Shown here piece by piece: positions 7,972 to 16,772 of a DNA stretch of 64,000 nucleotides (its first letter is position 1; every line of letters begins with the position of its first letter). This DNA comes from Bifidobacterium castoris (GTDB lineage Bacteria > Actinomycetota > Actinomycetes > Actinomycetales > Bifidobacteriaceae). Position numbers and translations under genes: made by a program. The stretch covers positions 62,001 through 126,000 of the forward strand of contig NZ_QXGI01000005.1 of assembly GCF_003952025.1 (NCBI RefSeq). Reading direction: 5' to 3'. The notes beneath the pieces are model-generated. The model saw only the letters and a program-made list of their open reading frames with translations. It did no database searches and was not told the origin of the DNA.

Positions 7972-10572
7972 ATGGCCAGTAAGAAAGACCTCTCTGAAGC
8001 CCAAAGCTACTCACGCCGACGGCTCGTCACAGCGTTCACCAGCGGCATCCCGGACGGTCGTGAACTTGCTCCCAAAAAGAACCAGATACCGGTCATCGTC
8101 GGTATCGGATTGACCGTCATCGCCATCATCATCGGCATCTTCTATGGCTACATGAAACCGTCGCTGCCCTCCAATTGGGAAAACAACAAACTCATCGTCA
8201 CGAAGAGCTCCGCCGCACGGTACGTAAGCGTCAAGGGCAGACTGCATCCGGTCATCAACGCCACAAGCGCACGATTGATGATTCCGTCCTCCGACTTCGA
8301 AGTCATCACCGTGGACGACGACCAGCTTTCGGGCATACCAATCGATTCCACATTAGGAATTCTCGGCGCCCCGGATTCCCTGCCGGCCTCACATGATCTC
8401 GTCACTGGAACGATGACCAGTTGCGCACAAATCAACGGCGTCAACAACATATTGACCTCCGAACAGCTACCGAAAACCGCCTCCGATACAGCGATTGTGG
8501 CACATGTTGACGGCGAGGATTACCTCATCACCGATTCGAAGAGATACCATCTTCCCAAGGACGCCGAACTGCGCGACGGGTTCCTCCGCGCGCTTGGCGT
8601 TCCGCAGACGGCACGTATCTCCGCCCCCATCCAGTGGCTCAATCTCTTTACGGAGGCAAGCGCGTTCGAACCGCTCACCATGTCCTACGACCATCTTCCC
8701 GCGAATCTGCCGGATGGCGTGAAACCGGGCACGATCGTCACGCAGCAGTCGGACAACACCCAGACGAAGTACGTCGTGACCTCCGAAGGAACCATCAGTC
8801 AGCTCGATGATTTCGCATTCAATCTCTATTCGGTCGGCAAGACCGATCTGCAGACGATCCCGACCTCATTGGGCACCACTGCGTTCCAAGGTCTCAGGAA
8901 CGCAGAAGCCTCCCCGTTGCCTGACGACTGGCCCAAGCATAAGCTCACCGCAGTCAATGAGAATCAACAGATGTGTGCGGCACTCCCATTGAACACCACG
9001 GATGAGCATCAACATGCTCAATTCGTCACGATGGCTCCGGATGCCTCACCATCTGGCACCTCCACGGATGCGCAGCCCGCATCGACGTTTTCGGCACGGA
9101 CACGCTTCCAAGGCGGCAGCGGCGCACTCGTCCGCACATCGATCGGAGACTCCGACTACGGAACCATGTTCGCCATCGATTCCACCGGAACCGCCTATCC
9201 GCTCCCGTCTGCCGATGAGGAGCTGCTCAATCGCCTCGGATACTCCAGTTCCGACGTTCGCAACATACCTCGAGCATGGATTGACGTCTTCCCGACGGGC
9301 GTAGCACTCACCATGCAGGCCGCCGGCTCGCCGCCGGAGCGCAATGGCACGGCGGCGGCAACGAGCCTTGATGACACCGAAGGCGAATCATCACAGTCGA
9401 ATACGGCCACATCGTCAGCCGATGACAATGCGGCCGCGAATGCACAATGCCGTGCCGGCATCAAGAACTATGTCACGGAACAGCCTTGGACGAACGAGCT
9501 GTATGAATACAGCACGGTGCATCAATATGCGACCGGCAAAGGTGTAACAGTCGCGGTCATCGATTCCGGCGTAAACACGGCAAATCCACATTTTCAAGAT
9601 GCAATCGTGGACGGCACGTCCTATCTCAAGAATGATATGGCGAACGGCGCAGAGGACGTGTACGGACACGGTACCGTTGTGGCGGGCATCATCGCAGCGC
9701 GGAAAATCGACGGTTCGACCGTTCAGGGGCTCGCCCCCGATGCGAAGATCATGCCGATTCGCGTCTTCGACTCAATCAAGGAGGAGCAGGGGCGGACCAC
9801 GGGAGGCCCGAGGCTCGAGACCATCGCCGAAGCGGTGCATCTTGCCGTGGATCGAGAAGCGGATATCATCAACATCTCAATGAGCGACAGTCGTGACGTA
9901 CCGGCGATGCGGGAAGCCGTCGACTACGCAGAATCACATGGTGCGCTTATCGTTGCGTCCGCCGGTAATCGGCAGACCACATCCGACACCACAGGAGGGT
10001 TGCGCTATCCGGCGGCATACCCGGAAGTGCTTGGCGTGTCTGCCGTCAACACGAATCTGCAGGTCACCGACGACTCGTTGCATGGCGCCCAAGTGGATGT
10101 GGCCGCCCCCGGAATGAACATCGCATCAACGATTCCGGATGGGGTTGATTGCGTATTCGCACAAGACGCACCGGCTTCGAGCTATGCGACGGCATTCGTC
10201 AGCGCGCAGGCGGCGCTTATCGCCGAAGCCCATCCGGACGAGACCCCGGCGCAATGGCGGCAGCGCATCCGCACGACGGCGAACCGTCCGCATCCGGATC
10301 AGCGTGATGACATGGAAGGGTGGGGCGTCGTCGATCCGATAAGCTCCATCTCGGTTCAGCTTTCAGACAATCTACGCGGACCGAATGCACAAGGACAGGC
10401 GCCAAACCAGCCAATGGCGCTCGCACAATCCGATGAGGCCATCACCCTCACAGCCGTTGAGGACCCTGATAAGCAAGCAAAGACCATTGTCGGCGTATCC
10501 GCAATAGGCACACTGGTTATGGCGGCGGTATCGGGATTCATCGTTCTCGGCAGGCGAGACGCCGTTTCATGA
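7972..10572 (+). CDS. eccB: EccB-mycosin fusion protein of the type VII secretion system
   Basis: An 866-residue two-part protein. The N-terminal half is EccB: a cytoplasmic start (SYSRRRLVTAFTSG), one transmembrane helix at about residues 42-62, then the extracytoplasmic EccB domain (AARYVSVKGRLHPVINATSA and on) to about residue 450. A low-complexity linker (to about 485) leads into a subtilisin-like mycosin domain with Asp531 (AVIDSG), His566 (GHGTVVAG), oxyanion Asn666 (ASAGN) and Ser737 (SSYATAFVSA). A final transmembrane helix lies at about 840-858. EccB and MycP are normally separate proteins that work together in the ESX membrane complex, so the fusion fixes a 1:1 ratio. The Ser motif lacks the usual Gly-Thr before it (Ala-Ser-Ser), but the catalytic residue is kept. 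AAGGA precedes the ATG. Confidence 0.9.
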   Translation: MASKKDLSEAQSYSRRRLVTAFTSGIPDGRELAPKKNQIPVIVGIGLTVIAIIIGIFYGYMKPSLPSNWENNKLIVTKSSAARYVSVKGRLHPVINATSARLMIPSSDFEVITVDDDQLSGIPIDSTLGILGAPDSLPASHDLVTGTMTSCAQINGVNNILTSEQLPKTASDTAIVAHVDGEDYLITDSKRYHLPKDAELRDGFLRALGVPQTARISAPIQWLNLFTEASAFEPLTMSYDHLPANLPDGVKPGTIVTQQSDNTQTKYVVTSEGTISQLDDFAFNLYSVGKTDLQTIPTSLGTTAFQGLRNAEASPLPDDWPKHKLTAVNENQQMCAALPLNTTDEHQHAQFVTMAPDASPSGTSTDAQPASTFSARTRFQGGSGALVRTSIGDSDYGTMFAIDSTGTAYPLPSADEELLNRLGYSSSDVRNIPRAWIDVFPTGVALTMQAAGSPPERNGTAAATSLDDTEGESSQSNTATSSADDNAAANAQCRAGIKNYVTEQPWTNELYEYSTVHQYATGKGVTVAVIDSGVNTANPHFQDAIVDGTSYLKNDMANGAEDVYGHGTVVAGIIAARKIDGSTVQGLAPDAKIMPIRVFDSIKEEQGRTTGGPRLETIAEAVHLAVDREADIINISMSDSRDVPAMREAVDYAESHGALIVASAGNRQTTSDTTGGLRYPAAYPEVLGVSAVNTNLQVTDDSLHGAQVDVAAPGMNIASTIPDGVDCVFAQDAPASSYATAFVSAQAALIAEAHPDETPAQWRQRIRTTANRPHPDQRDDMEGWGVVDPISSISVQLSDNLRGPNAQGQAPNQPMALAQSDEAITLTAVEDPDKQAKTIVGVSAIGTLVMAAVSGFIVLGRRDAVS

Positions 10573-10627
10573 CCTCATCATCATGTTTGACGACAAACAA
10601 GGAAGCGGAATGACGAAAAACACTCGT

Positions 10628-10675
10628 GAGGGTGTGCTCTCTTATATTTATGTATATATATGGGAACACACCCTC
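10628..10675. terminator. Hairpin between convergent eccB-mycP and small membrane gene
   Basis: Arms GAGGGTGTG (10628-10636) and CACACCCTC (10667-10675) pair perfectly; further pairing inside the 30-nt AT-rich loop is possible. It lies between two convergent genes and probably ends transcription from both sides. The right arm, with flanks, recurs almost identically at 11643-11666. Confidence 0.6.
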
Positions 10676-10699
10676 GGGTGAAGGGAACAGACGGCACAT

Positions 10700-11051
10700 C
10701 TACTCTTGCTCGAAGCGCAGCGAGTCATCCCGATACGTGTAGGGGCTATGCCTCATCCGCCACTCATCCTCATGGGTCAGAGGAAGACCATGCTTCTTCA
10801 AATACCCCCCTATACCCTCGATCCCACATGATGCCAGGAGGCACAGTGACGTTGGGCTTGATATCCAGATCATACACTTCTTGGCCCGTCGGATTATACA
10901 CTTTGGCCGCCGCCTCATAGCCCATTCTTAAGGCTTTTCTTGCCCTGAACAACTTCGGCAAGAAAATGGCCGACATCAGCAGTGCGAACAAACACAAAAA
11001 AAGACATATATCAAGTATCGTGTTCCTTGTTGCTGATCTCATTATTGGCAT
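10700..11051 (-). pseudogene. Frameshifted small membrane protein, paralogue of its neighbour
   Basis: The reading frame opening at 11051 encodes a membrane helix (about residues 11-31) and a short soluble region, then runs out of frame at a C6 run on the plus strand (10805-10810) and stops at 10770 after 93 codons. Removing one base from this run restores a 116-residue product that continues YLKKHGLPLTHEDEW and ends at 10700. The restored protein aligns along its whole length with the 124-aa gene at 11067-11441 (shared pattern R-x-RK-x-x-R, W-x-x-GY-x-x-YL-x-x-x-GL, SPY/NPY), so the shift is real relative to the family. It could be a pseudogene, a slippage-switched gene, or a sequencing error. 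Function unknown. An in-frame ATG at 11042 is an alternative start. Confidence 0.7.
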
Positions 11052-11066
11052 ACCTTTCTATATTCG

Positions 11067-11441
11067 CTATTTGATGTGATTATATCTTGAATGCGTGGCA
11101 CGCAACAAAGCATTGGTCGCATCTTCCTTGACATAGGGATTATTGGTCAATAATTTCATATCCTTATCATCAGGAGCCAAGCCCCTGGAACTCAGATAAT
11201 CCATGTAACCATTCTCCCAAGCCCAAGCCAGAGTTCTATTCCCGCAAGGTTCCACCGTTATGGCATTGACATCAGCAGATGGATCACCATGCATTCCCGC
11301 CGCCCGTAAATACCCTTCCTGAATAACGCGCATGCTTTTTCGAGTCCGATGAACCGGTTCCATAAAGTTTGAAAGCAGAACAGAAATACCTAAAATCGCA
11401 AACAAAAAAAGCATTATATTAGATAATATTTCAGCAGCCAT
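11067..11441 (-). CDS. Small single-span membrane protein, unknown family
   Basis: A 124-residue protein with one N-terminal transmembrane helix (about residues 4-26) followed by a basic patch (HRTRKSMR) and a soluble, probably cytoplasmic, region of mixed composition ending ATHSRYNHIK. The ATG at 11441 has AAAGGA 8 nt upstream and is preferred over a TTG one codon earlier. The downstream frameshifted gene is a clear paralogue, 15 bp away and in the same direction, so the pair arose by duplication. The region is AT-rich and sits between the secretion genes and pepN. No known domain is recognised; a role linked to the secretion locus, such as immunity or membrane accessory, is only a guess. 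Confidence 0.65.
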   Translation of the reverse strand: MAAEILSNIMLFLFAILGISVLLSNFMEPVHRTRKSMRVIQEGYLRAAGMHGDPSADVNAITVEPCGNRTLAWAWENGYMDYLSSRGLAPDDKDMKLLTNNPYVKEDATNALLRATHSRYNHIK

Positions 11442-11619
11442 CAATGTATTCCTTTAATTATAGTGCTCGAACGCACGGATTTTATCCCATCCCCACCCAT
11501 GGGGAATACAATTACGCAGCGTACCAGTCCCAGAGGATTCGGCACATCCCACCTTTGCGATGAATCCCCTAGATACCTTGTATGATCAACGATTTCATCC
11601 GGCTGACAGCGAAATCAAC

Positions 11620-11655
11620 GAGGGTGCGCCCCTAGTCATTCAGGAACACACCCTC
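11620..11655. terminator. Hairpin downstream of pepN, copy of the 10.6-kb hairpin
   Basis: Arms GAGGGTG (11620-11626) and CACCCTC (11649-11655) pair. The segment GGAACACACCCTC (11643-11655) is identical to 10663-10675, and the flanking GTGAA is also shared. It lies 15 bp past the pepN stop on the minus strand and probably terminates it. Confidence 0.5.
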
Positions 11656-11669
11656 ATGTGAATGGACGC

Positions 11670-14291
11670 TCAGTTCTCGGTTCCAGTGACCGACGTGTTG
11701 AACGCGGCGACGTCGCGCGTGCGTTCGGACGCCTCGACATTGCCGCGAACGATGCGCTTGAGCGCGTTGTCCGCGTCCTTGTGCTCGTCGAGCCACGCGT
11801 TGCCGGCTTCAACAAGTTTTGCAGGATCGGCGAAGCCCGGATAGAGGCCCTCGAGCAGCGCCTCGGCCATATGGAAGGACTTGTTCTCCCAGATCCATGC
11901 CGCTTGGTCGAAGTAGGCGTCCACATACGGGTCGGCGAGCGCCTGGCTCGGCGTGCCGGCGAAGCCGCGCGCGACCTCCTCGAGCTGGCTGTTCGTCAAC
12001 GCGTCGTTGTGCAGCGCCTGGTCCCACGCCCAACGCTTCGCGTCGGCGGTCGCGCGCACGGCGCGGGCGCCGTAGGCGAATTCACGGTTCTCAGTCGTGT
12101 CGCGGCGCTTGAGTTCGGCCTCGATGTCCTCATCCTTGATCGCGTTAACGGACGCGAGCGCACGCACGAGCGACCAACGGAAGTTGTTGTCGAGTTCGAG
12201 TCCTTCGAGCACGAGCGAGCCGTCGAGCAGGCCGCGCACCGTGTCGGCGAACGCGCTGTCTCCTTCGACGCCGTAGCTGAGGTAGGCGGAGGCGAGCTGG
12301 AACTGCATGTCGGAGCCGGCGGGCGCGTCCTTGGCGAGCGCGAGCAGCTGTTCGGCGACGTGGCGTGCGATGCCGGCGCGCCTGTCCGGGTCGGTGTAGT
12401 GCCAGACGGTCGTCGAAAGCGTCGCGAGCGCGTAGCGGAAGGTCGTCGATTCCGTTTCGGTCGACAGCAGCCTGAGCGTCGTGTCGATGAAGTCGGTCGC
12501 GGCGAGTTCGGCGTCGCGGGTCATGTCCCACAGCGCGAGCCAGACGACGGCGCGGGTGAGCGCGTCGTCGAAGCGCTGCAGGTTCGCGAGCGCGAAGGCG
12601 AGCGAGTCGTCGTCGAACCTGAGCTTCGTGTAGGTCAGGTCGTCGTCGTTCGCGAGGATGAACGCCGGCTTCGCCTTGCCTTGCGCCGGCACGTCGGTCG
12701 TCTCGCCGTCGACGTCGAGTTCGATGCGGTCGGTGCGCACGATCCTGCCGGTGGCTGCGTCCTCATTGTAGAAGCCGACGGCGAGGCGGTGCGGGCGCAG
12801 CACCGGATGCGCTTCGGGTGCGCTCTGCGTGAGCGTGAGCGTCGCGATCGTGCCGTCGTCGGCGCATGCCACGTCGGTCGCGATCGTGTTGATGCCCGAT
12901 TCCTCGAGCCATTTCTCGCTCCACGTCTTGAGGTCGCGGCCGGAGGTGCCCTCGAGTTCGGCGAGCAGGTCGTCGAGCGTCGCGTTCGAGTAGGCGTGGC
13001 GGTACAGGTAGTGGTTGATGCCTTCGAAGAACTTGTCGCGGCCGACGTAGGCGACGAGCTGCTTGAGCACGGAGGCGCCCTTCGCGTAGGTGATGCCGTC
13101 GAAGTTGACGTAGGTGTCGTTGAGGTCGTTGATCGGCGCGACGATCGGGTGGGTCGTGCTCAGCTGGTCCTGGTTGAGCGCCCAGCTTTTCTCGCCGGAG
13201 CAGAAGGTCGCCCATGCGTCCTTCCAGTCGGTCGCCTCGGCGGTGGCGAGCGTCGACGTGAACTCGGCGAAGGATTCGTTGAGCCACAGGTCGTTCCACC
13301 ATTTCATCGTCACGTAGTCGCCGAACCACATGTGCGCGAGCTCGTGCAGCACGGTGACGACGCGGCGTTCGGCGAGCGCGTCGGTGACCTTTGACGAGAA
13401 GACGTAGGAGTCGCGGATCGTGACCATGCCGATGTTCTCCATCGCGCCCGCGTTGTATTCGGGCACGTAGATCTGGTCGTACTTCGCGTACGGGTACGGC
13501 ACGCCCCAGGTCTTCGCGTAGAACGCGAAGCCTTTCTTCGTGATGTCGAACAGGTAGTCGACGTCCTTCGCGAAGTCGTCTTTGAGCGCCTGGCGGCAGT
13601 ACTGCGCCATCGGGATCGTGCGGCCGTCCTCGTTCTCGTAGGTCGTGTGCCATTCGGCGTACGGGCCCGCGCAGATCGCGGTCAGGTAGGAGCTCATCGT
13701 CGGCGTCGGCGCGAAGGTCCAGCGCTTCGTCGCTTCGGCCGGCTTGTCGGCGAGCGTGCCGTCCATCGTCATGCGGTCGAGGTCCTCGACGGCGGCCACC
13801 GGCATGTTCGACGTGACGATCCACGACTTCGGCGCCGTCACCGTGAAGTTGAAGACGGCCTTGAGGTCGGGCTGGTCGAAGACGGCGTAGACGCGGCGCG
13901 CGTCGGGCACTTCGAACTGCGAGTAGAGGTAGACGTTGCCGTCGGACGGGTCGACGCTCCTGTGCAGGCCTTCGCCGGTCGTCGAGTAGCGGCACAGCGC
14001 CGTCACGGTGACGGTGTTGTGTTCGGCGAGGTCGTTGAGCTGGATGCGGTCGTCGTCGAAGACCTCGTTCGGGTCGACGTCGGCGCCGTTGACGACGACC
14101 TTCGTCACCTCGTCGGCGATGAGGTCGAGGAATGTGCTCTCCCCCGGCTTCGCGTCGAATTCGACCGTCGACGTGGAGACGAAGGTCGTGCCGCCCTGCG
14201 TCAGATCGAGGTCGACGGCGTAGCGGATCGGATACTGCACGATCGATTTGCGTTCCTGCGCTTCGACGCGCGTGAGATTGGCTCCTGGCAT
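11670..14291 (-). CDS. pepN: Aminopeptidase N, M1 zinc metallopeptidase
   Basis: Cytoplasmic M1-family aminopeptidase of 873 aa that removes N-terminal residues from peptides. The substrate-recognition motif GAMEN is present (AGAMENIGM), followed by the zinc site HELAHMWFGD with the downstream zinc-ligand Glu in NESFAEF. The C-terminal part is the long helical ERAP1-like domain, giving the usual length for actinobacterial PepN. The start at 14291 begins MPGANLTRVEAQERK, matching the start of actinobacterial homologues, although it leaves a weak ribosome site. It lies 71 bp after rnj on the same strand. The strong GC bias contrasts with the adjoining AT-rich islet. Confidence 0.93.
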   Translation of the reverse strand: MPGANLTRVEAQERKSIVQYPIRYAVDLDLTQGGTTFVSTSTVEFDAKPGESTFLDLIADEVTKVVVNGADVDPNEVFDDDRIQLNDLAEHNTVTVTALCRYSTTGEGLHRSVDPSDGNVYLYSQFEVPDARRVYAVFDQPDLKAVFNFTVTAPKSWIVTSNMPVAAVEDLDRMTMDGTLADKPAEATKRWTFAPTPTMSSYLTAICAGPYAEWHTTYENEDGRTIPMAQYCRQALKDDFAKDVDYLFDITKKGFAFYAKTWGVPYPYAKYDQIYVPEYNAGAMENIGMVTIRDSYVFSSKVTDALAERRVVTVLHELAHMWFGDYVTMKWWNDLWLNESFAEFTSTLATAEATDWKDAWATFCSGEKSWALNQDQLSTTHPIVAPINDLNDTYVNFDGITYAKGASVLKQLVAYVGRDKFFEGINHYLYRHAYSNATLDDLLAELEGTSGRDLKTWSEKWLEESGINTIATDVACADDGTIATLTLTQSAPEAHPVLRPHRLAVGFYNEDAATGRIVRTDRIELDVDGETTDVPAQGKAKPAFILANDDDLTYTKLRFDDDSLAFALANLQRFDDALTRAVVWLALWDMTRDAELAATDFIDTTLRLLSTETESTTFRYALATLSTTVWHYTDPDRRAGIARHVAEQLLALAKDAPAGSDMQFQLASAYLSYGVEGDSAFADTVRGLLDGSLVLEGLELDNNFRWSLVRALASVNAIKDEDIEAELKRRDTTENREFAYGARAVRATADAKRWAWDQALHNDALTNSQLEEVARGFAGTPSQALADPYVDAYFDQAAWIWENKSFHMAEALLEGLYPGFADPAKLVEAGNAWLDEHKDADNALKRIVRGNVEASERTRDVAAFNTSVTGTEN

Positions 14292-14362
14292 AGTGCTCCT
14301 TGCTTGCTCTGCTTGGTTTCTGGCTGCCGCTGCACGTCCCGGGGCGCGCACGGCCGTGCACG

Positions 14363-16396
14363 TCAGTGCGTGTGGCCCTCCATCGCGTCCATGTCGGCGG
14401 CGATGTCCGCGACGACCGGGACGATCATCGGCTTGCGGTGCAGTTCGCGCGCGACCCAGCTGCCGAGCGTGCGGCGCATGATCTGCTGCAGCCTGTGGAC
14501 GTCCTTCGTGCCGGTCATCATCGCGTCGCGCAGCTGCTCGACGATCTGGTGGCGCACCTTCTCGAACTCCTTCTCGTCCTCGGCGACGGCGTTGAGGTAC
14601 ACCTTCGGGCCGGAGACGACCTCGGAGGCGTCCGTGTCGACGACGGCGAAGCACGAGACGAAGCCCTCGGATCCGAGGATGCGGCGCTTCTCGAGCTCCT
14701 CGTCGGTCAGTTCGCCGACCGAGTCGCCGTCGACGTAGATGTAGCCGCACGGCACCGATCCGACGATCGCGGCCTTGCCGTGGTAGAGGTCGACGACGTC
14801 GCCGTCCTCGGCGAGCACGACGCTCTCCGGTTCGATGCCGGTCTTCACGGCGATCAGGCCGTTGGCGACGAGGTGGCGGTTCTCGCCGTGGATCGGCATC
14901 GCGTTCTTCGGCTTGACGATGTTGTACATGTACAGCAGCTCGCCCTCGTTGCAGTGGCCGGAGACGTGCACGGCCGCGTTGTCGCGGTTGACGACGCGCG
15001 CGCCGAGCTGCACGAGCTTGTTGATGACCTTGTACACGCCGTGCTCGTTGCCCGGGATCAGCGAGCTGGCGAGGATGACGGTGTCGAACTCGTTGATCGT
15101 GATGTCGCGGTGGTTGCCGTCGGCGATGCGGCCGAGCGCGGCCATGGGCTCGCCCTGCGAGCCGGTGCACATGTAGACGAGCTTGTTGTCCGGGTAGTCC
15201 TTCGCCTTCTTCAGGTCGATGACGGTGTCCTCCGGCAGGTGCAGGTAGCCGAGGTCGGCGGCGATCGCCATGTTGCGCACCATCGAACGGCCGACGAAGA
15301 CGACCTTGCGCCCGTACTTGTGGGCGGCGTCGACGACCTGCTGCACGCGGTGCACATGGCTCGAGAAGCTCGCGACGATGATCTTGCGCGTCGCCGTCGC
15401 GAAGACCTGGTCGAGCGCCGGGCCGATCGACGTCTCCGGCTTGACGAACCCGGGCACCTCGGCGTTCGTCGAATCCATCATCAGCAGGTCGATGCCCTGC
15501 TCGCCGAGCTTGCCGAACTCGACGAGGTCGGTGACGCGGTGGTCGAGCGGCAGCTGGTCGAGCTTGATGTCGCCGGTGTCGATGAGCGAGCCGGCGGGCG
15601 TGCGCACGCACACGGCGAGCGCGTCCGGGATCGAATGCGTCACCGAGACGAATTCGAGGTTGAAGGGGCCGACCTTGAGCTTGTCGCGGCCCTTGACCTC
15701 GATCATCTCCGGTTCGAGGCGGTGCTCCTTGCACTTCGCCTCGACGAAGCCGAGCGTGAGCTTCGAGCCGATGAGCGGGATGTCGGGGCGCATCTTGAGC
15801 AGATACGGCACGCCGCCGATGTGGTCCTCATGGCCGTGCGTGAGCACGAGCGCGTCCACCTTGTCCAGCCTGTCCTTGATGTAGTTGAAGTCCGGCAGGA
15901 TCAGGTCGACGCCCGGCTGCTCCTCCTCCGGGAACAGCACGCCGCAGTCGATGAGCAGGATGTGGCCGTTGTATTCGATGACGTTCATGTTGCGGCCGAT
16001 CTCGCCCAGGCCGCCGAGCGGCACGATGCGCATCGAGCCCTTGCGGTACTTCGGCGGCGCGATGCGGTTCTCGTCGCTCGTGTCCGACGTGGCGAGCGCG
16101 CGCGTGCGCGTCTTGCCCGCGCCCGACTTCGCATCCCCCTTCGAGGCGGCCTTGCGGCTGCGCGTCGTCTTCTTCTCGCCCGACTTCGCGGACGCGGCCT
16201 TCGACGCGGCCTTGCGCGTGCGCGTCTTCTTCGCGCCGCCCTCGCCGATCGATTCGACGGCGAGCTCGGCCGCCTCGATCTGGTCGTCCGAACGTCGCGT
16301 CGACCGGCGGCGCGTCTGCGCGGCCGTGTCCTGCGCCGTCTGCGCGGCCTTCCTCTTCGATCCACGCACATGCGTGGCTGCTGCTGTCTCTGTCAT
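14363..16396 (-). CDS. rnj: Ribonuclease J
   Basis: Metallo-beta-lactamase/beta-CASP ribonuclease with 5'-to-3' exonuclease and endonuclease roles in RNA maturation and decay. The zinc-binding motif HGHEDHIGG is present, preceded by the conserved PLGGLGEIGRN; later motifs include SGHCNEGEL and HGENRHL. At 677 aa it is about 115 residues longer than typical RNase J because of an N-terminal tail rich in Lys, Arg, Thr and Ala (for example KKTRTRKAASKAAS), probably disordered and possibly nucleic-acid binding. The dapA gene lies upstream, an association conserved in actinobacteria. The start is the ATG at 16396; its ribosome site is weak. Confidence 0.93.
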   Translation of the reverse strand: MTETAAATHVRGSKRKAAQTAQDTAAQTRRRSTRRSDDQIEAAELAVESIGEGGAKKTRTRKAASKAASAKSGEKKTTRSRKAASKGDAKSGAGKTRTRALATSDTSDENRIAPPKYRKGSMRIVPLGGLGEIGRNMNVIEYNGHILLIDCGVLFPEEEQPGVDLILPDFNYIKDRLDKVDALVLTHGHEDHIGGVPYLLKMRPDIPLIGSKLTLGFVEAKCKEHRLEPEMIEVKGRDKLKVGPFNLEFVSVTHSIPDALAVCVRTPAGSLIDTGDIKLDQLPLDHRVTDLVEFGKLGEQGIDLLMMDSTNAEVPGFVKPETSIGPALDQVFATATRKIIVASFSSHVHRVQQVVDAAHKYGRKVVFVGRSMVRNMAIAADLGYLHLPEDTVIDLKKAKDYPDNKLVYMCTGSQGEPMAALGRIADGNHRDITINEFDTVILASSLIPGNEHGVYKVINKLVQLGARVVNRDNAAVHVSGHCNEGELLYMYNIVKPKNAMPIHGENRHLVANGLIAVKTGIEPESVVLAEDGDVVDLYHGKAAIVGSVPCGYIYVDGDSVGELTDEELEKRRILGSEGFVSCFAVVDTDASEVVSGPKVYLNAVAEDEKEFEKVRHQIVEQLRDAMMTGTKDVHRLQQIMRRTLGSWVARELHRKPMIVPVVADIAADMDAMEGHTH

Positions 16397-16772
16397 GGTT
16401 TCTTTTGTTGGTTTCTCTTCGGTGCCGCCCGCCTATGCGTGCGGCGGGGCTTCATATCATCGTGTCCGGCGCCTGCGCGGATGCGCGTACGGCCCATGCG
16501 GTACGGCGACGAGGCGGATGGCCATCGGCTCACGATTGTCGTTCATTATGCTCACAGTGTATCGCCGTCGCGGACGGGGATGGCCGGCGCAGGGCTTGCT
16601 TACAGCTATCGGCGCAAACCATGCCGGCGGCGAGGACGGCGGATGCGCCCCTTCTTCGCCGATACGGCAACGCGATCGCACGCCCGCGTATGCGATCGCG
16701 CCGCCGTCATGCGCCGCCGTCATGCACAGTCATCATGCGCGGGGCGTCCTGCGTGGGATCCGCGTTCCGCGT
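16397..16772. other. Intergenic region between dapA and rnj
   Basis: 376 bp without a supported gene. It holds a 10-bp perfect hairpin near the dapA end (listed separately), a short direct repeat of GCCGCCGTCATGC near 16700-16725, and presumably the rnj promoter, which I cannot place with confidence. Confidence 0.5.
16671..16700 (-). terminator. Hairpin downstream of dapA
   Basis: Perfect 10-bp arms CGCGATCGCA (16671-16680) and TGCGATCGCG (16691-16700) with a 10-nt loop, 73 bp past the dapA stop. No T-tract follows, so the assignment as a terminator is tentative. Confidence 0.4.

Noticed and set aside
11457-11462. Minus-strand TATAAT upstream of the 124-aa membrane protein
   Set aside because: No -35 hexamer is present, and a transcript starting 7 nt downstream would begin inside the ribosome site, so I do not call it a promoter.
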